Shown: one piece after another, positions 51,124 through 60,053 of the stretch
Layout: each line of letters starts with the position of its first letter
How positions within the stretch are numbered: position 1 is the stretch's first letter
Source: Xylophilus sp042867185
GTDB taxonomy: Bacteria; Pseudomonadota; Gammaproteobacteria; Burkholderiales; Burkholderiaceae_C
Direction: 5' to 3'
DNA length: 64,000 nucleotides
Assembly: GCA_042867185.1 (NCBI GenBank)
Contig: JBHZQV010000009.1
Location: 110,994 to 174,993, forward strand
The notes under the pieces: model-generated
The model's database searches: none
The model's input: only the letters and a program-made list of their open reading frames with translations
Told to the model about the DNA's origin: nothing
Made by a program: the position numbers and the translations under genes

Positions 51124-53097
51124 ATGCAGGACACCGACCCGAACGGCCCCTACGCCAGCTTCCACCGCCGCTCCCTCGACGCGCGCGACGCCTTCTGGGC
51201 CGAGCAGGCCCGGCTGATCGACTGGCAGACGCCGCCCGGGCGCATCTGCGACTACGACCGGCCCCCCTTCGCCCGCTGGTTCGCGGGCGGCACCACCAAC
51301 CTCTGCCACAACGCGGTCGACCGGCACCTGGCCGCCCGCGCCGACCAGCCGGCGCTGATCGCCGTCTCGACGGAGACCGGTACCGAGCGCAGCTACACCT
51401 TCGCCGAACTGCATGCCGAGGTGCAGCGCATGGCCGCCGCGCTGCAGGCCCTGGGCGTGGGACAGGGCGACCGGGTGCTGGTCTACATGCCGATGATCGC
51501 CGAGGCGGTCTTCGCGATGCTGGCCTGCGTGCGCATCGGCGCGCTGCATTCGGTGGTGTTCGGCGGCTTCGCGCCGGCCTCGCTGGCCAGCCGCATCGAC
51601 GACGCCGCGCCGACCGTGATCGTCAGCGCCGACGCCGGGTCGCGCGGCGGCCGCATCATGGCGTACAAGCCGCTGCTCGACGAAGCTTTGCGCCTGGCCG
51701 CCCGGCCGCCGGCGCATGTCCTGCTGGCCGACCGGGACCTGGCGCCGATGGAACTGGTCGCCGGCCGCGACCACCTGTGGCGCGACCTGCGGCAGCAGCA
51801 CCTCGATGCCCAGGTGCCCTGCGCGTGGGTCGATGCCACCCACGCCAGCTACACCCTCTACACCAGCGGCACCACCGGCCGGCCCAAGGGCGTGCAGCGC
51901 GACACCGGTGGCTACACCGTGGCGCTGGCGGCCAGCATGCGGCACATCTTCGATGCGCAGCCGGGCCAGACCTTTTTCTGCACCAGCGACATCGGCTGGG
52001 TGGTGGGCCACAGCTACATCGTCTACGGCCCGCTGATCGGCGGCATGGCGACCATCCTGTACGAGGGCCTGCCGGTGGTGCCCACGGCGCTGCGCGCGCC
52101 CGATGCGGCGGGCCCCGAAGGCCCGGATGCGGGCATCTGGTGGCGGCTGGTGGAGAAGTACCGCGTCACCCACATGTTCTCCGCCCCCACCGCCGTCCGG
52201 GTGCTGAGGAAGCAGGACCCGGCCTGGCTCGCCCGCCACGACCTGTCGGGCCTGCAGGGACTGTGGCTGGCCGGCGAGCCGCTCGATGCGCCCACCGCCC
52301 AGTGGGTGCAGGACGCGCTGCAGGTGCCGGTGATCGACAACTACTGGCAGACCGAGAGCGGCTGGCCGATCCTCACCATCGCCCGCGGGGTGCACCGCAC
52401 GCCGCCGCGCCTGGGCAGCCCGGGCTTTCCGATGTACGGCTACGACCTGAAGCTGGTGGACGAGAGCACCGGCGACGAGATCACCGCGCCCGGCCAGAAG
52501 GGCGTGATCGCCATCGACGGCCCGTTGCCGCCCGGGTGCATGCAGACCGTCTGGCGCGACGATGCCCGCTTCGTCGCCACGTATTGGCAGAGCCTGCCCG
52601 GCCCCGAGCGCTACAGCACCTTCGACTGGGGCATGCGCGACGCCGACGGCTATCTCTTCATCCTGGGCCGCACCGACGACGTGATCAATGTCGCCGGCCA
52701 CCGGCTGGGCACGCGCGAGATCGAGGAGATCGTCTCCGGCCATCCGGGCATCGCCGAGGTGGCGGTGGTGGGCGTGGCCGATGCGCTGAAGGGCCAGGCC
52801 GCCTTCGCGCTGGCGGTGCCGCGCGACGCGGCGGCGTGCACCGATGCGGCGGTGGCGGCAACGCTGGAGGCGGCGGTGATGGCGCGGGTCGCCGGGCAGC
52901 TGGGCGCGGTGGGCCGGCCGGCGCGGGTGCTGTTCGTGTCGGCGCTGCCCAAGACCCGCAGCGGCAAGCTGCTGCGCCGCGCGATCCAGGCGGTGTGCGA
53001 GGGCCGCGACGCGGGCGACCTGAGCACGCTCGAAGACCCGGCCGCGCTGCAGCAGGTGCGCGACGCGGTCGCCGCCGGTCGGCCGGTGGCGTCCTGA
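51124..53097 (+). CDS. prpE: Propionyl-CoA synthetase
   Basis: A 657-aa acyl-adenylate enzyme activating propionate (or acetate) to its CoA thioester. AMP-binding motifs are YTSGTTGRPKGVQRDTGGY, DNYWQTESGWP and the hinge region GRTDDVINVAGHRLGTREIE. The acylatable Lys is in KTRSGKLLRRAI. The N-terminal YASFHRRSLDARDAFWAEQA is typical of PrpE. The start has a GAGGAGA ribosome site. No prpBCD genes adjoin, so it works apart from a methylcitrate operon. It is slightly longer than E. coli PrpE. Confidence 0.92.
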   Translation: MQDTDPNGPYASFHRRSLDARDAFWAEQARLIDWQTPPGRICDYDRPPFARWFAGGTTNLCHNAVDRHLAARADQPALIAVSTETGTERSYTFAELHAEVQRMAAALQALGVGQGDRVLVYMPMIAEAVFAMLACVRIGALHSVVFGGFAPASLASRIDDAAPTVIVSADAGSRGGRIMAYKPLLDEALRLAARPPAHVLLADRDLAPMELVAGRDHLWRDLRQQHLDAQVPCAWVDATHASYTLYTSGTTGRPKGVQRDTGGYTVALAASMRHIFDAQPGQTFFCTSDIGWVVGHSYIVYGPLIGGMATILYEGLPVVPTALRAPDAAGPEGPDAGIWWRLVEKYRVTHMFSAPTAVRVLRKQDPAWLARHDLSGLQGLWLAGEPLDAPTAQWVQDALQVPVIDNYWQTESGWPILTIARGVHRTPPRLGSPGFPMYGYDLKLVDESTGDEITAPGQKGVIAIDGPLPPGCMQTVWRDDARFVATYWQSLPGPERYSTFDWGMRDADGYLFILGRTDDVINVAGHRLGTREIEEIVSGHPGIAEVAVVGVADALKGQAAFALAVPRDAAACTDAAVAATLEAAVMARVAGQLGAVGRPARVLFVSALPKTRSGKLLRRAIQAVCEGRDAGDLSTLEDPAALQQVRDAVAAGRPVAS

Positions 53098-53155
53098 TAC
53101 AGCCCGGGCCCTGCGCAGGGCTAAGGTCGGCCGCATTCTTGAACGGAGTCGCTAC

Positions 53156-53836
53156 GTGAAACGCCATTTGACCGAAACCACCGGCCTGCAGCGCCTGGGC
53201 TACGCCGCCGCGGCGGGCGTGCTGGTCTTCGCCGCCGCCACGCCGCTGGTGCCGCCGGTGCGGCTGCTGCTGGCCTGGGTGGCCGCCGGCGCGACCGACC
53301 TCTGCCTGGCCTGGCTGCTGGCGCGCAACTTCGACGCGCCGCGGATCCGCGGCCGGGCGCAGGCGCAGGACGAATCGGCCGCGGTGCTGTTCCTGGCGAT
53401 GGTGGTGGCGCTCTGCGCCAGCGTCGCCGCGATCGTCATGCTGCTGCAACAGACGCACGACCTGCCGCCGTCGCAACGCGGTGCGCACGTCGCCCTGTCG
53501 ATGCTGGCGCTGGCGACGTCCTGGCTGTGGATCCACACGCTCTTCGCCTTCCGCTACGCCCACCGCTACTACCAGAGCGAAGACGGCGGCGCGCAGGCGA
53601 CCGAGTCGAAGAAGGCCGCCAGCGGCGGGCTGGATTTCCCGGGACAGGGCGATCCGGACTACTTCGATTTCCTGTACCAGTCGCTGGTGATCGGCATGAC
53701 CTCGCAGGTGTCCGACGTGCAGGTCACCTCGTCGGCGATGCGCCGGCTGGTGACGGTGCACGGGCTGATGGCTTTCGTCTTCAACGTGGTGCTGCTGGCG
53801 CTCGGCGTGAACGCGGCGGCCTCGATGCTCGGGTAA
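53156..53836 (+). CDS. DUF1345 membrane protein
   Basis: A 226-aa integral membrane protein starting at GTG with an upstream GGAG. Five hydrophobic segments are visible (about 14-32, 33-52, 75-95, 107-130, 200-222). The conserved DUF1345 core GLDFPGQGDPDYFDFLYQSL then VIGMTSQVSDVQVTSSAMRR lies at about 155-195 and is the family hallmark. No function is known for the family. Confidence 0.88.
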   Translation: MKRHLTETTGLQRLGYAAAAGVLVFAAATPLVPPVRLLLAWVAAGATDLCLAWLLARNFDAPRIRGRAQAQDESAAVLFLAMVVALCASVAAIVMLLQQTHDLPPSQRGAHVALSMLALATSWLWIHTLFAFRYAHRYYQSEDGGAQATESKKAASGGLDFPGQGDPDYFDFLYQSLVIGMTSQVSDVQVTSSAMRRLVTVHGLMAFVFNVVLLALGVNAAASMLG

Positions 53837-54036
53837 ACCCGCGAGAGTTCCGCCGCCGGCGCGGGACGGGCCGACGTCCTACAAAAAAGCTGCATCCAGC
53901 CCGCACGGGGGCCCGTAATGCCTCCTGAAGATGCACGGACTGCGGCACACACACGAAGTGCTACGGCAGTGTCTTTAATCGCACCGCCGTCGTGGCCCGC
54001 GATTCCCACCACACCCTGTGTACCGAGGAGTTGAGC

Positions 54037-55017
54037 ATGATTCAAGAACCCGCAATGATGGACGTTTTGCAGCGCCGCAGCGAGAAGCTCGCGGAGCGCC
54101 GCCAGTTCTTCCGCAAGACCGGCGGCTTCGCGGCCGGCATGGCAGGCGGCGCGATCCTGACGGCCTGCGGCGGCGGCTCCGGCGGCGCGGTCGCGGCCGA
54201 CGCGCCCAGCGATGTCGAGATCCTCAACTTCGCGTTGAACCTGGAATACCTGGAAGCCCAGTTCTACCAGAACGCGGTCTTCGGCACGGGCCTGGCCGCA
54301 TCGCAGCAGACCGGCGTGGGCGTGCAGGGCGCGGTCGTCGGTGGTGGCCGTGCGGTGCCGTTCAGCGACCCGGTCGTCGCGGCCTATGCCCGCGAAATCG
54401 CCCGCGACGAAGCCCAGCACGTGGCGTTCCTGCGCAGCGCCCTCGGCAGCGCGGCCGTGGCCCAGCCGGCACTCGACATCAGCGGTACCGATCCGAACGG
54501 TGCGTTCTCGACGGCCGCCGTCGCCGCCGGCCTGATCACCAAGGGCCAGGTGTTCGACCCGTATGCCAACGACGCCAACTTCCTGCTGGCCGCCTTCATC
54601 TTCGAAGACGTCGGTGTCACCGCCTACAAGGGTGCCGCGCCGCTGATCACCAACAAGACCTACCTCGAAGCCGCCGCCGGCATCCTGGCGGCCGAGGCCT
54701 ACCACGCGGGTCTGGTCCGCACGGTGCTGTACTCGAAGGGCCTGCAGACGCCGGCGCTGCGCACCTCGGCCGACGCGATCGCCCGGGCCCGCGACACGCT
54801 CGACAGCTCCAAGACCGCCGAAGCCAGCCTGACCGGCACCGGCGGCACCGCCCCGATCGCCGGCATCGTGCCGCTCGATTCCAACGGCATCGCCTACAGC
54901 CGCAGCTACGACGACGTGCTCAACATCGTCTACCTGAACCCGGGCGCGGTCACCAAGGGTGGCTTCTACCCGAACGGCCTGAACGGCACGCTGGTGATGA
55001 GCAGCGCCTTCGCGTAA
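54037..55017 (+). CDS. Ferritin-like domain protein with Tat/lipoprotein-type leader
   Basis: A 326-aa protein. The N-terminus carries ERRQFFRKTGGFAAGMAGGA, a twin-arginine-like motif followed by a hydrophobic stretch and LTACGGG, a lipobox-like end, suggesting Tat export and possible lipid anchoring at Cys40. Residues about 58-240 form a ferritin-like four-helix domain with ligands of the type LNLEYLEAQFY, RDEAQHVAFL and AEAYHAG. Such proteins are linked to desiccation or oxidative-stress proteins; the role here is unknown. GAGGAG ribosome site. A strong terminator follows. Confidence 0.82.
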   Translation: MIQEPAMMDVLQRRSEKLAERRQFFRKTGGFAAGMAGGAILTACGGGSGGAVAADAPSDVEILNFALNLEYLEAQFYQNAVFGTGLAASQQTGVGVQGAVVGGGRAVPFSDPVVAAYAREIARDEAQHVAFLRSALGSAAVAQPALDISGTDPNGAFSTAAVAAGLITKGQVFDPYANDANFLLAAFIFEDVGVTAYKGAAPLITNKTYLEAAAGILAAEAYHAGLVRTVLYSKGLQTPALRTSADAIARARDTLDSSKTAEASLTGTGGTAPIAGIVPLDSNGIAYSRSYDDVLNIVYLNPGAVTKGGFYPNGLNGTLVMSSAFA

Positions 55018-55060
55018 ATCCGCGTCGAGCCTGCGCGGGCCCTGACGGGCCAGCCCTCCG

Positions 55061-55096
55061 AAGGCGACCGTGCCCCCGTGGCACGGTCGCCTTTTT
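55061..55096 (+). terminator. Strong intrinsic terminator after ferritin-like gene
   Basis: A 14-bp perfect stem AAGGCGACCGTGCC / GGCACGGTCGCCTT with a 5-nt loop, ending in TTTTT. Confidence 0.9.
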
Positions 55097-55146
55097 CCAT
55101 GGACGCGACGGTCGCGGTGCCCCGACGCCGGGCGAACCGCGCACGC

Positions 55147-56061
55147 CTAGCGTCGTGCCCCGGTCCCGCGCCACTGCAGCAGCCCGGTCGAGACCAGCGT
55201 GCCCAGCAGGATCACCAGGCCGCAGCCCACCATCCACAGCGTGACCGGCTCGCCCAGCAGCACCGCGCCGTAGGCGACCGCGAACACCGGCGCCAGGAAG
55301 GTCACGGCCAATGCACGGCTGGGACCGGCCCGTTCGATCAGGCGGAAGTACAGCAGGTAGGCCAGCGCGGTGCAGAGCACGCCCATCGCCACGATGGCGA
55401 ACCATGCCTTGGCGCCCGGCATCTGCGCCGGCCAGAACAGCGCGGTGGGAATCGCCAGCGCCAGCGCGGCGCCCAGCTGGCTGCCCATGGCGGTCGCGAT
55501 CGGGTGCACACCGCCGAGGTAGCGCTTGGCATAGCTGGCAGCGGTGCCGTAGCAGGCGCAGGCCAGCAGGCAGGCCGCCACCGGCAGCAGGGCGCCGCCC
55601 AGCGCGGTGTGAGCGCCCGGCACCACGCTGCTGCGGCTGGCCAGCAGGGCCACGCCGGTAAAACCGATGGCCAGCCCGCACCAGCGCTGCACGCCCAGCC
55701 GGTCGCCCAGCCAGAGCCAGGCCACCACCGCGCCGAACAGCGGCACGGTGGCGTTCACGATCGATGCGGTGCCGGTCGTCACATGCATCACCGCATACGA
55801 ATACAGCGCGAACGGAATCGCCGAATTGAGCACGCCTGCCGCCAGGATGCGGCCGAAATGCCGCCGCAGCGCCGGCGCCTGGCCGCGTGCCAGCAGCAGC
55901 GGCAGCAGCACCAGCGCGGCCACCGCCACCCGCAGGCCGGCGGTGGGCACCGGGCCGAATTCGGTCGCGCCCAGGCGCATGAACAGGAAGGAGCTGCCCC
56001 AGAGCGCGGCCAGCAGCAGGAAGTCGCCGAGCCAGGCGCGGGTGGGAATCGAGGGGGTCAT
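55147..56061 (-). CDS. EamA/DMT-superfamily transporter
   Basis: A 304-aa ten-helix permease of the drug/metabolite exporter type. Both EamA repeats are visible (residues about 12-140, LLLAALWGSSFLFMRLGA onward, and 155-290, with the second ending at LAPVFAVAYGAVLLGEPVT). It is co-translated with ogt through an ATGA overlap (56058-56061). Substrate is unknown; the position in an alkylation-repair operon may be incidental. Confidence 0.88.
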   Translation of the reverse strand: MTPSIPTRAWLGDFLLLAALWGSSFLFMRLGATEFGPVPTAGLRVAVAALVLLPLLLARGQAPALRRHFGRILAAGVLNSAIPFALYSYAVMHVTTGTASIVNATVPLFGAVVAWLWLGDRLGVQRWCGLAIGFTGVALLASRSSVVPGAHTALGGALLPVAACLLACACYGTAASYAKRYLGGVHPIATAMGSQLGAALALAIPTALFWPAQMPGAKAWFAIVAMGVLCTALAYLLYFRLIERAGPSRALAVTFLAPVFAVAYGAVLLGEPVTLWMVGCGLVILLGTLVSTGLLQWRGTGARR

Positions 56062-56636
56062 GTTTGCGGTCCGAAGCGGGGAGCGGTGCGGTGTGTGGAA
56101 GGGCGGGTCGGGATGCCGGTGGCCGCGGCCTCCCCGCGCTCCAACGCCAGCAGCGCCGCCTTCCGCTCCAGCCCGCCCGCGTAGCCGGTGAGCAGCCCGG
56201 CGCTGCCCACCACCCGGTGGCAGGGCACGACGATGCTGACCGGGTTGCGGCCCACCGCGGCGCCCACCGCCCGCACGGCGGCCGGCCGGCCGACGGCCAC
56301 CGCCAGCGCGCCGTAGCTCGTCGTGGTGCCGAGCGGCAGCGCGACCAGCGCGTGCCATACGGCCCTCTGGAAGTCGGTCGCGCCCGGCAGGTCCAGCGGG
56401 GTACCGAAAGCGGTGCGGCTGCCGGCGAAGAAAGCGGCCAGCTCGGTCTCGGCCCGGTCGAGCACCGCGTGGGCGCCGTCGTGCAGCGGCCAGGTGCCGG
56501 GGGTGTCCAGCTGCGGCGGCCGGTGGCGCTGGTCGGAGAACCAGAGGCCGGCGAGGCCGCGCGGGGTGGCGGCGAGGTCGATGGCGCCCAGGGGCGATGC
56601 CCAGCGGCGCAGCACGGTGTCGGGTGCGTAGATCAT
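56058..56636 (-). CDS. ogt: Methylated-DNA-protein-cysteine methyltransferase
   Basis: A 192-aa suicide repair protein that takes alkyl groups from O6-alkylguanine onto Cys in VVPCHRVVGSAGLLTGYAGG. FQRAVWHALVALPLGTTTSY and the HTH around AAVRAVGAAVGRNP are also typical. It starts 4 bp after the Ada-AlkA stop and overlaps the EamA start, so three genes form one operon. The C-terminal 20 residues after GLERKAALLALE are variable. Confidence 0.94.
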   Translation of the reverse strand: MIYAPDTVLRRWASPLGAIDLAATPRGLAGLWFSDQRHRPPQLDTPGTWPLHDGAHAVLDRAETELAAFFAGSRTAFGTPLDLPGATDFQRAVWHALVALPLGTTTSYGALAVAVGRPAAVRAVGAAVGRNPVSIVVPCHRVVGSAGLLTGYAGGLERKAALLALERGEAAATGIPTRPSTHRTAPRFGPQT

Positions 56637-56640
56637 GGTT

Positions 56641-58317
56641 TCAGGTGGTTTTGAATGCCGTGGCCGGCGCCGGGGGCCGGCCGTCAGCTATCGATTCAAT
56701 AGCAGTGCGGGTGGGCGGCGCCAGCGGCTCCAGCGCATGCCAGGCGCGCAGCACGGCGTAACTGCGCCACGGCCGCCATACCTGCGACGCCGCTTCCGCC
56801 GCCTTGGCGGGCCGGGGCAGGGCGCGTACGCCCATCGCCTGCTGCAGCGCCACGTCGCCGGACGGGAACGCGTCGGGCCAGGCCAGCGCCCGCATCGCGA
56901 TGTAGTGGGCCGTCCAGTCGCCGATGCCGGGCAGGGCGACCAGGGCGGCGATGGCCGGGGCCGGCGGCCTCCCCGGTTCCAGCACCAGGGAACCGTCGGC
57001 CACCGCCCGCGCCAGCGCCTGGATCGCGCCCTGGCGCTGGCGCACGATGCCCAGGCCGCCCAGCGTGTCCGAATCGGCGGCGGCCAGCGCGGCCGGCGTC
57101 GGGAACAGCCGCAGCAGCCCGCCGTGCGGCGTGGCCAGCGGCGCGCCGTAGCGGGCGGCCAGCCGGTTGGCGAAGGTGCAGGCGGCGGCCACCGTCACCT
57201 GCTGGCCCAGCACGGCGCGCACCGCCAGCTCGAAGCCGTCGAAGCTGCCCGGCACCCGCCAGCCGGCCATGCCGGGGAAATGGGGGCCCAGCAGTGCGTC
57301 GATCGCGGCCGGGTCGGCATCCAGGTCGAGCAGGGCGCGCACCTGGCGGATCACCGTGGGCAGCACCGGCAGCAGGCTGTCGCCCACCTGCAGCAGCACC
57401 TGGCTGCGCGCCTCGTCGAACTGCAGCTGCAGCCAGCCCGACGGCCCGGCCGCGCCCCGGGGCGCCAGCGCGCGCTGGTAGGCGGGGCCGGTGGGCGTGT
57501 CGACCATCGCCTCCACCCCGGCCACCAGGTGACGCTTGAGGAACGCCAGCATGCCCGCGACCGCATACGGCGGCCGGTAGGCCAGCCGTGCCTGTGCCAC
57601 CGGGGCGGCGGTGCCGGCCCGTTCCGCGGACGGAGCCTTTTCCCGCCGCACCGCCACCGGCGCCAGCCCGTAGTGCGCCAGGAAGGCCGCCTGGAACCGG
57701 CGCAGGCTGGCGAAGCCCGCGGCCAGCGCCACCTCGGCCACCGGCAGGTCGGTGTCGGCCAGCAGTTGCTTGGCGGCCAGCAGCCGGCGGGTCTGCAGGT
57801 ACTGCAGCGGCGACACGCCGAAAGCGCCCTCGAACACCCGGCGCAGGTGCCGGTCGCTGATGCCCATCTGCGCGGCCAGCCGCTGCACCGGTGCGGCGGC
57901 GCTGTCGCTGCTGGCGGCCCGCCAGTGGGCCGGGTCGTCCAGCCGGCGGGCCGCCTCGTGCGCCAGCACCGCGGCGGCGTCGTGCATCGACCAGACGGTG
58001 CCGGCCGCGCCCGGCGCCAGCTCGGGCCGGCAGCGCAGGCAGGGGCGGAAGCCCGCGCTCTCGGCCTGGGCCGCCAGGGTGAAGAAGCGGCAGTTCTCGC
58101 GCCGCGGGGTGCGCACCCGGCACACCGGCCGGCAGTAGATGCCGGTGGAGGTCACGCCGGTGAAGAAGCTGCCGTCGAACCGCGCGTCGTGCGCCGCGAG
58201 GGCGCGGTAGCACGCATCGCCGTCGGGCGCGGCCGGGCGGCTGCCGATGGGCGTGGCGCCGCCGTCCGTCCTGTCGGCGTGCGCGGTGGGCGAAGGGGGC
58301 GAGGCGGGCGCTGGCAT
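56641..58317 (-). CDS. alkA: Ada-type regulator fused to AlkA 3-methyladenine DNA glycosylase
   Basis: A 558-aa fusion. Residues about 30-110 are the Ada zinc/methyl-acceptor domain (FTGVTSTGIYCRPVCRVRTP, FRPCLRCRPE) that senses methylphosphotriesters. Residues 125-225 are an AraC HTH pair, and 250-530 an AlkA glycosylase with the HhH and catalytic Asp (ALVALPGIGDWTAHYIAMRA). It removes alkylated bases and may induce its own operon. The last 20 residues (TAIESIADGRPPAPATAFKT) are encoded by repeat copy H. The start at 58317 is chosen because upstream residues look non-coding. Confidence 0.92.
   Translation of the reverse strand: MPAPASPPSPTAHADRTDGGATPIGSRPAAPDGDACYRALAAHDARFDGSFFTGVTSTGIYCRPVCRVRTPRRENCRFFTLAAQAESAGFRPCLRCRPELAPGAAGTVWSMHDAAAVLAHEAARRLDDPAHWRAASSDSAAAPVQRLAAQMGISDRHLRRVFEGAFGVSPLQYLQTRRLLAAKQLLADTDLPVAEVALAAGFASLRRFQAAFLAHYGLAPVAVRREKAPSAERAGTAAPVAQARLAYRPPYAVAGMLAFLKRHLVAGVEAMVDTPTGPAYQRALAPRGAAGPSGWLQLQFDEARSQVLLQVGDSLLPVLPTVIRQVRALLDLDADPAAIDALLGPHFPGMAGWRVPGSFDGFELAVRAVLGQQVTVAAACTFANRLAARYGAPLATPHGGLLRLFPTPAALAAADSDTLGGLGIVRQRQGAIQALARAVADGSLVLEPGRPPAPAIAALVALPGIGDWTAHYIAMRALAWPDAFPSGDVALQQAMGVRALPRPAKAAEAASQVWRPWRSYAVLRAWHALEPLAPPTRTAIESIADGRPPAPATAFKTT
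56650..56704 (-). repeat. 55-bp palindromic element, copy H (3' end of ada-alkA)
   Basis: Ends GCTATCGATTCAATAGCA on the plus strand, with GGCCGGCGCC in the other half. It forms the C-terminal codons of the glycosylase and ends 14 bp before the ogt start. Read with the gene it uses the same frame as hscA copy C (IESIA/TESIA). Confidence 0.9.
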
Positions 58318-58486
58318 GCGGCCGATGATACGGAGCCGGCGGCCGGGCACACGCCGTTTCCGGACATCTCCCCGCGGCCGCCGCCGTGCCCCGCGGGCGG
58401 CAAGCTCGCGCGCCTGTCCCACAGGTCGGGCGAGGTGGCATGCCTAGAATCGACGAGCTTTTTTCATCCAGCAGAAAGACGATTCC

Positions 58487-59869
58487 ATGGCATTCGCACC
58501 GTCCATCTTCAAGGCCTACGACATCCGGGGCATCGTGCCCGCCGCCCTCGACGAGGGCGTGGCGACAGCGCTGGGCCAGGCCTTCGGCGCCGCCGCGCTG
58601 GCGCTCGGCGAGAAGGCCGTCGCCGTCGGCCGCGACGGCCGTCTGAGCGGCCCGGCCCTCAGCAAGGCATTGATCGACGGCCTGGTGGCCTCGGGCGTGG
58701 GAGTGATCGACGTCGGCACCGTCACCACGCCGGTGCTGTACTTCGCGGCCAGCACGCTCTGCCACAGCGGCATCCAGGTCACCGGCAGCCACAACCCGAA
58801 GGACTACAACGGCTTCAAGATGGTCCTGGCCGGCAAGGCGATCTACGGCGACGAGATCCAGGGCCTGCGCCGCACGATGGACGCCGACAGCGCCCCCCGC
58901 AAGGCCGGCGGCAACGTCCGCACGGTGGATGTCACCGCCGACTACATCGCCCGCATCGCCGGCGACATCAAGTTGGCCCGGCCGATCAAGATCGTGGTCG
59001 ATTCGGGCAACGGCATCGCCGGCGCCTCGGCGCCCGACGTGTTCCGCGCCATCGGCTGCGAGGTGATCGAGCTGTTCAGCGAGGTCGACGGCCACTTCCC
59101 CAACCACCATCCCGACCCGAGCAAGCCCGAGAACCTGCGCGACGTGATCGCCAAGCTGCAGGAGACCGACGCCGAGCTGGGCCTGGCCTTCGACGGCGAC
59201 GGCGACCGCCTGGGCATCGTCACCAAGGACGGCCAGAACATTTTTCCCGACCGCCAGATGATGCTGTTCGCCCAGGACGTGCTGAGCCGCGTGCCCGGCG
59301 GCGAGATCGTCTTCGACGTGAAATGCAGCCAGCGCCTGGCGCCCGCCATCGAGGCGGCCGGCGGCAAGGCCACCATGTTCAAGACCGGCCATTCGCTGAT
59401 CAAGGCCAAGATGCGCGAAACCGATTCGCCGCTGGGCGGCGAGATGAGCGGCCACATCTTCTTCAAGGAGCGCTGGTACGGCTTCGACGACGGCACCTAT
59501 GCTGGCTGCCGCCTGCTGGAGATCGTCAGCAAGAGCCCAGACGCCAGCGCGGTGCTGAACGCGCTGCCGACCAGCTTCTCGACGCCCGAGCTGAACGTGG
59601 CCTGCGCCGAGGGCGAGCCGCACACCCTGGTGCAGAAGCTGGTCGAGACGGCGAAGTTCGACGCGCCGGCCAAGGTCTCGACGATCGACGGGGTGCGGGT
59701 CGACTGGCCCGACGGCTTCGGCCTGGTGCGCGCCTCCAACACCACGCCGGTGCTGGTGCTGCGCTTCGAAGGCCACACGCCCGAGGCGCTGCACCGCATC
59801 GAGGAAGCGATGACCGCGCTGCTGAAGACGGTCAAGCCGGATGCGAAGATCGGGGCAGCCGCACATTGA
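58487..59869 (+). CDS. algC: Phosphomannomutase/phosphoglucomutase
   Basis: A 460-aa alpha-D-phosphohexomutase that interconverts hexose 1- and 6-phosphates for nucleotide-sugar and LPS precursors. The phosphoserine loop is VTGSHNPKDYNGFK, the metal loop DGDGDRLG, the sugar-binding loop GGEMSGHIFF and the phosphate-binding loop RASNTTPVLVLR. The length and order match AlgC/ManB. A TAGAAT -10-like hexamer lies upstream near 58444-58449. waaA follows in the same direction after about 180 bp of GC-rich hairpin-forming sequence. Confidence 0.94.
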   Translation: MAFAPSIFKAYDIRGIVPAALDEGVATALGQAFGAAALALGEKAVAVGRDGRLSGPALSKALIDGLVASGVGVIDVGTVTTPVLYFAASTLCHSGIQVTGSHNPKDYNGFKMVLAGKAIYGDEIQGLRRTMDADSAPRKAGGNVRTVDVTADYIARIAGDIKLARPIKIVVDSGNGIAGASAPDVFRAIGCEVIELFSEVDGHFPNHHPDPSKPENLRDVIAKLQETDAELGLAFDGDGDRLGIVTKDGQNIFPDRQMMLFAQDVLSRVPGGEIVFDVKCSQRLAPAIEAAGGKATMFKTGHSLIKAKMRETDSPLGGEMSGHIFFKERWYGFDDGTYAGCRLLEIVSKSPDASAVLNALPTSFSTPELNVACAEGEPHTLVQKLVETAKFDAPAKVSTIDGVRVDWPDGFGLVRASNTTPVLVLRFEGHTPEALHRIEEAMTALLKTVKPDAKIGAAAH

Positions 59870-60053
59870 GCTCACCCCCAGGCTCCGCACTTCGTGTCTG
59901 CGCCTACCCCCTCGCCGGGGGCGAGACCGGCAGCCCGGCGGAGCCGGTTCTGCGGTCTCCCTGATGGGGAGAGCGTTTAATGCGCGGTGTCGCCAGGTGG
60001 CGGCTTGTTTTGCCTGACGGAGCGGTTTGACTGCTCCGTTTCCATTTCTGCCC

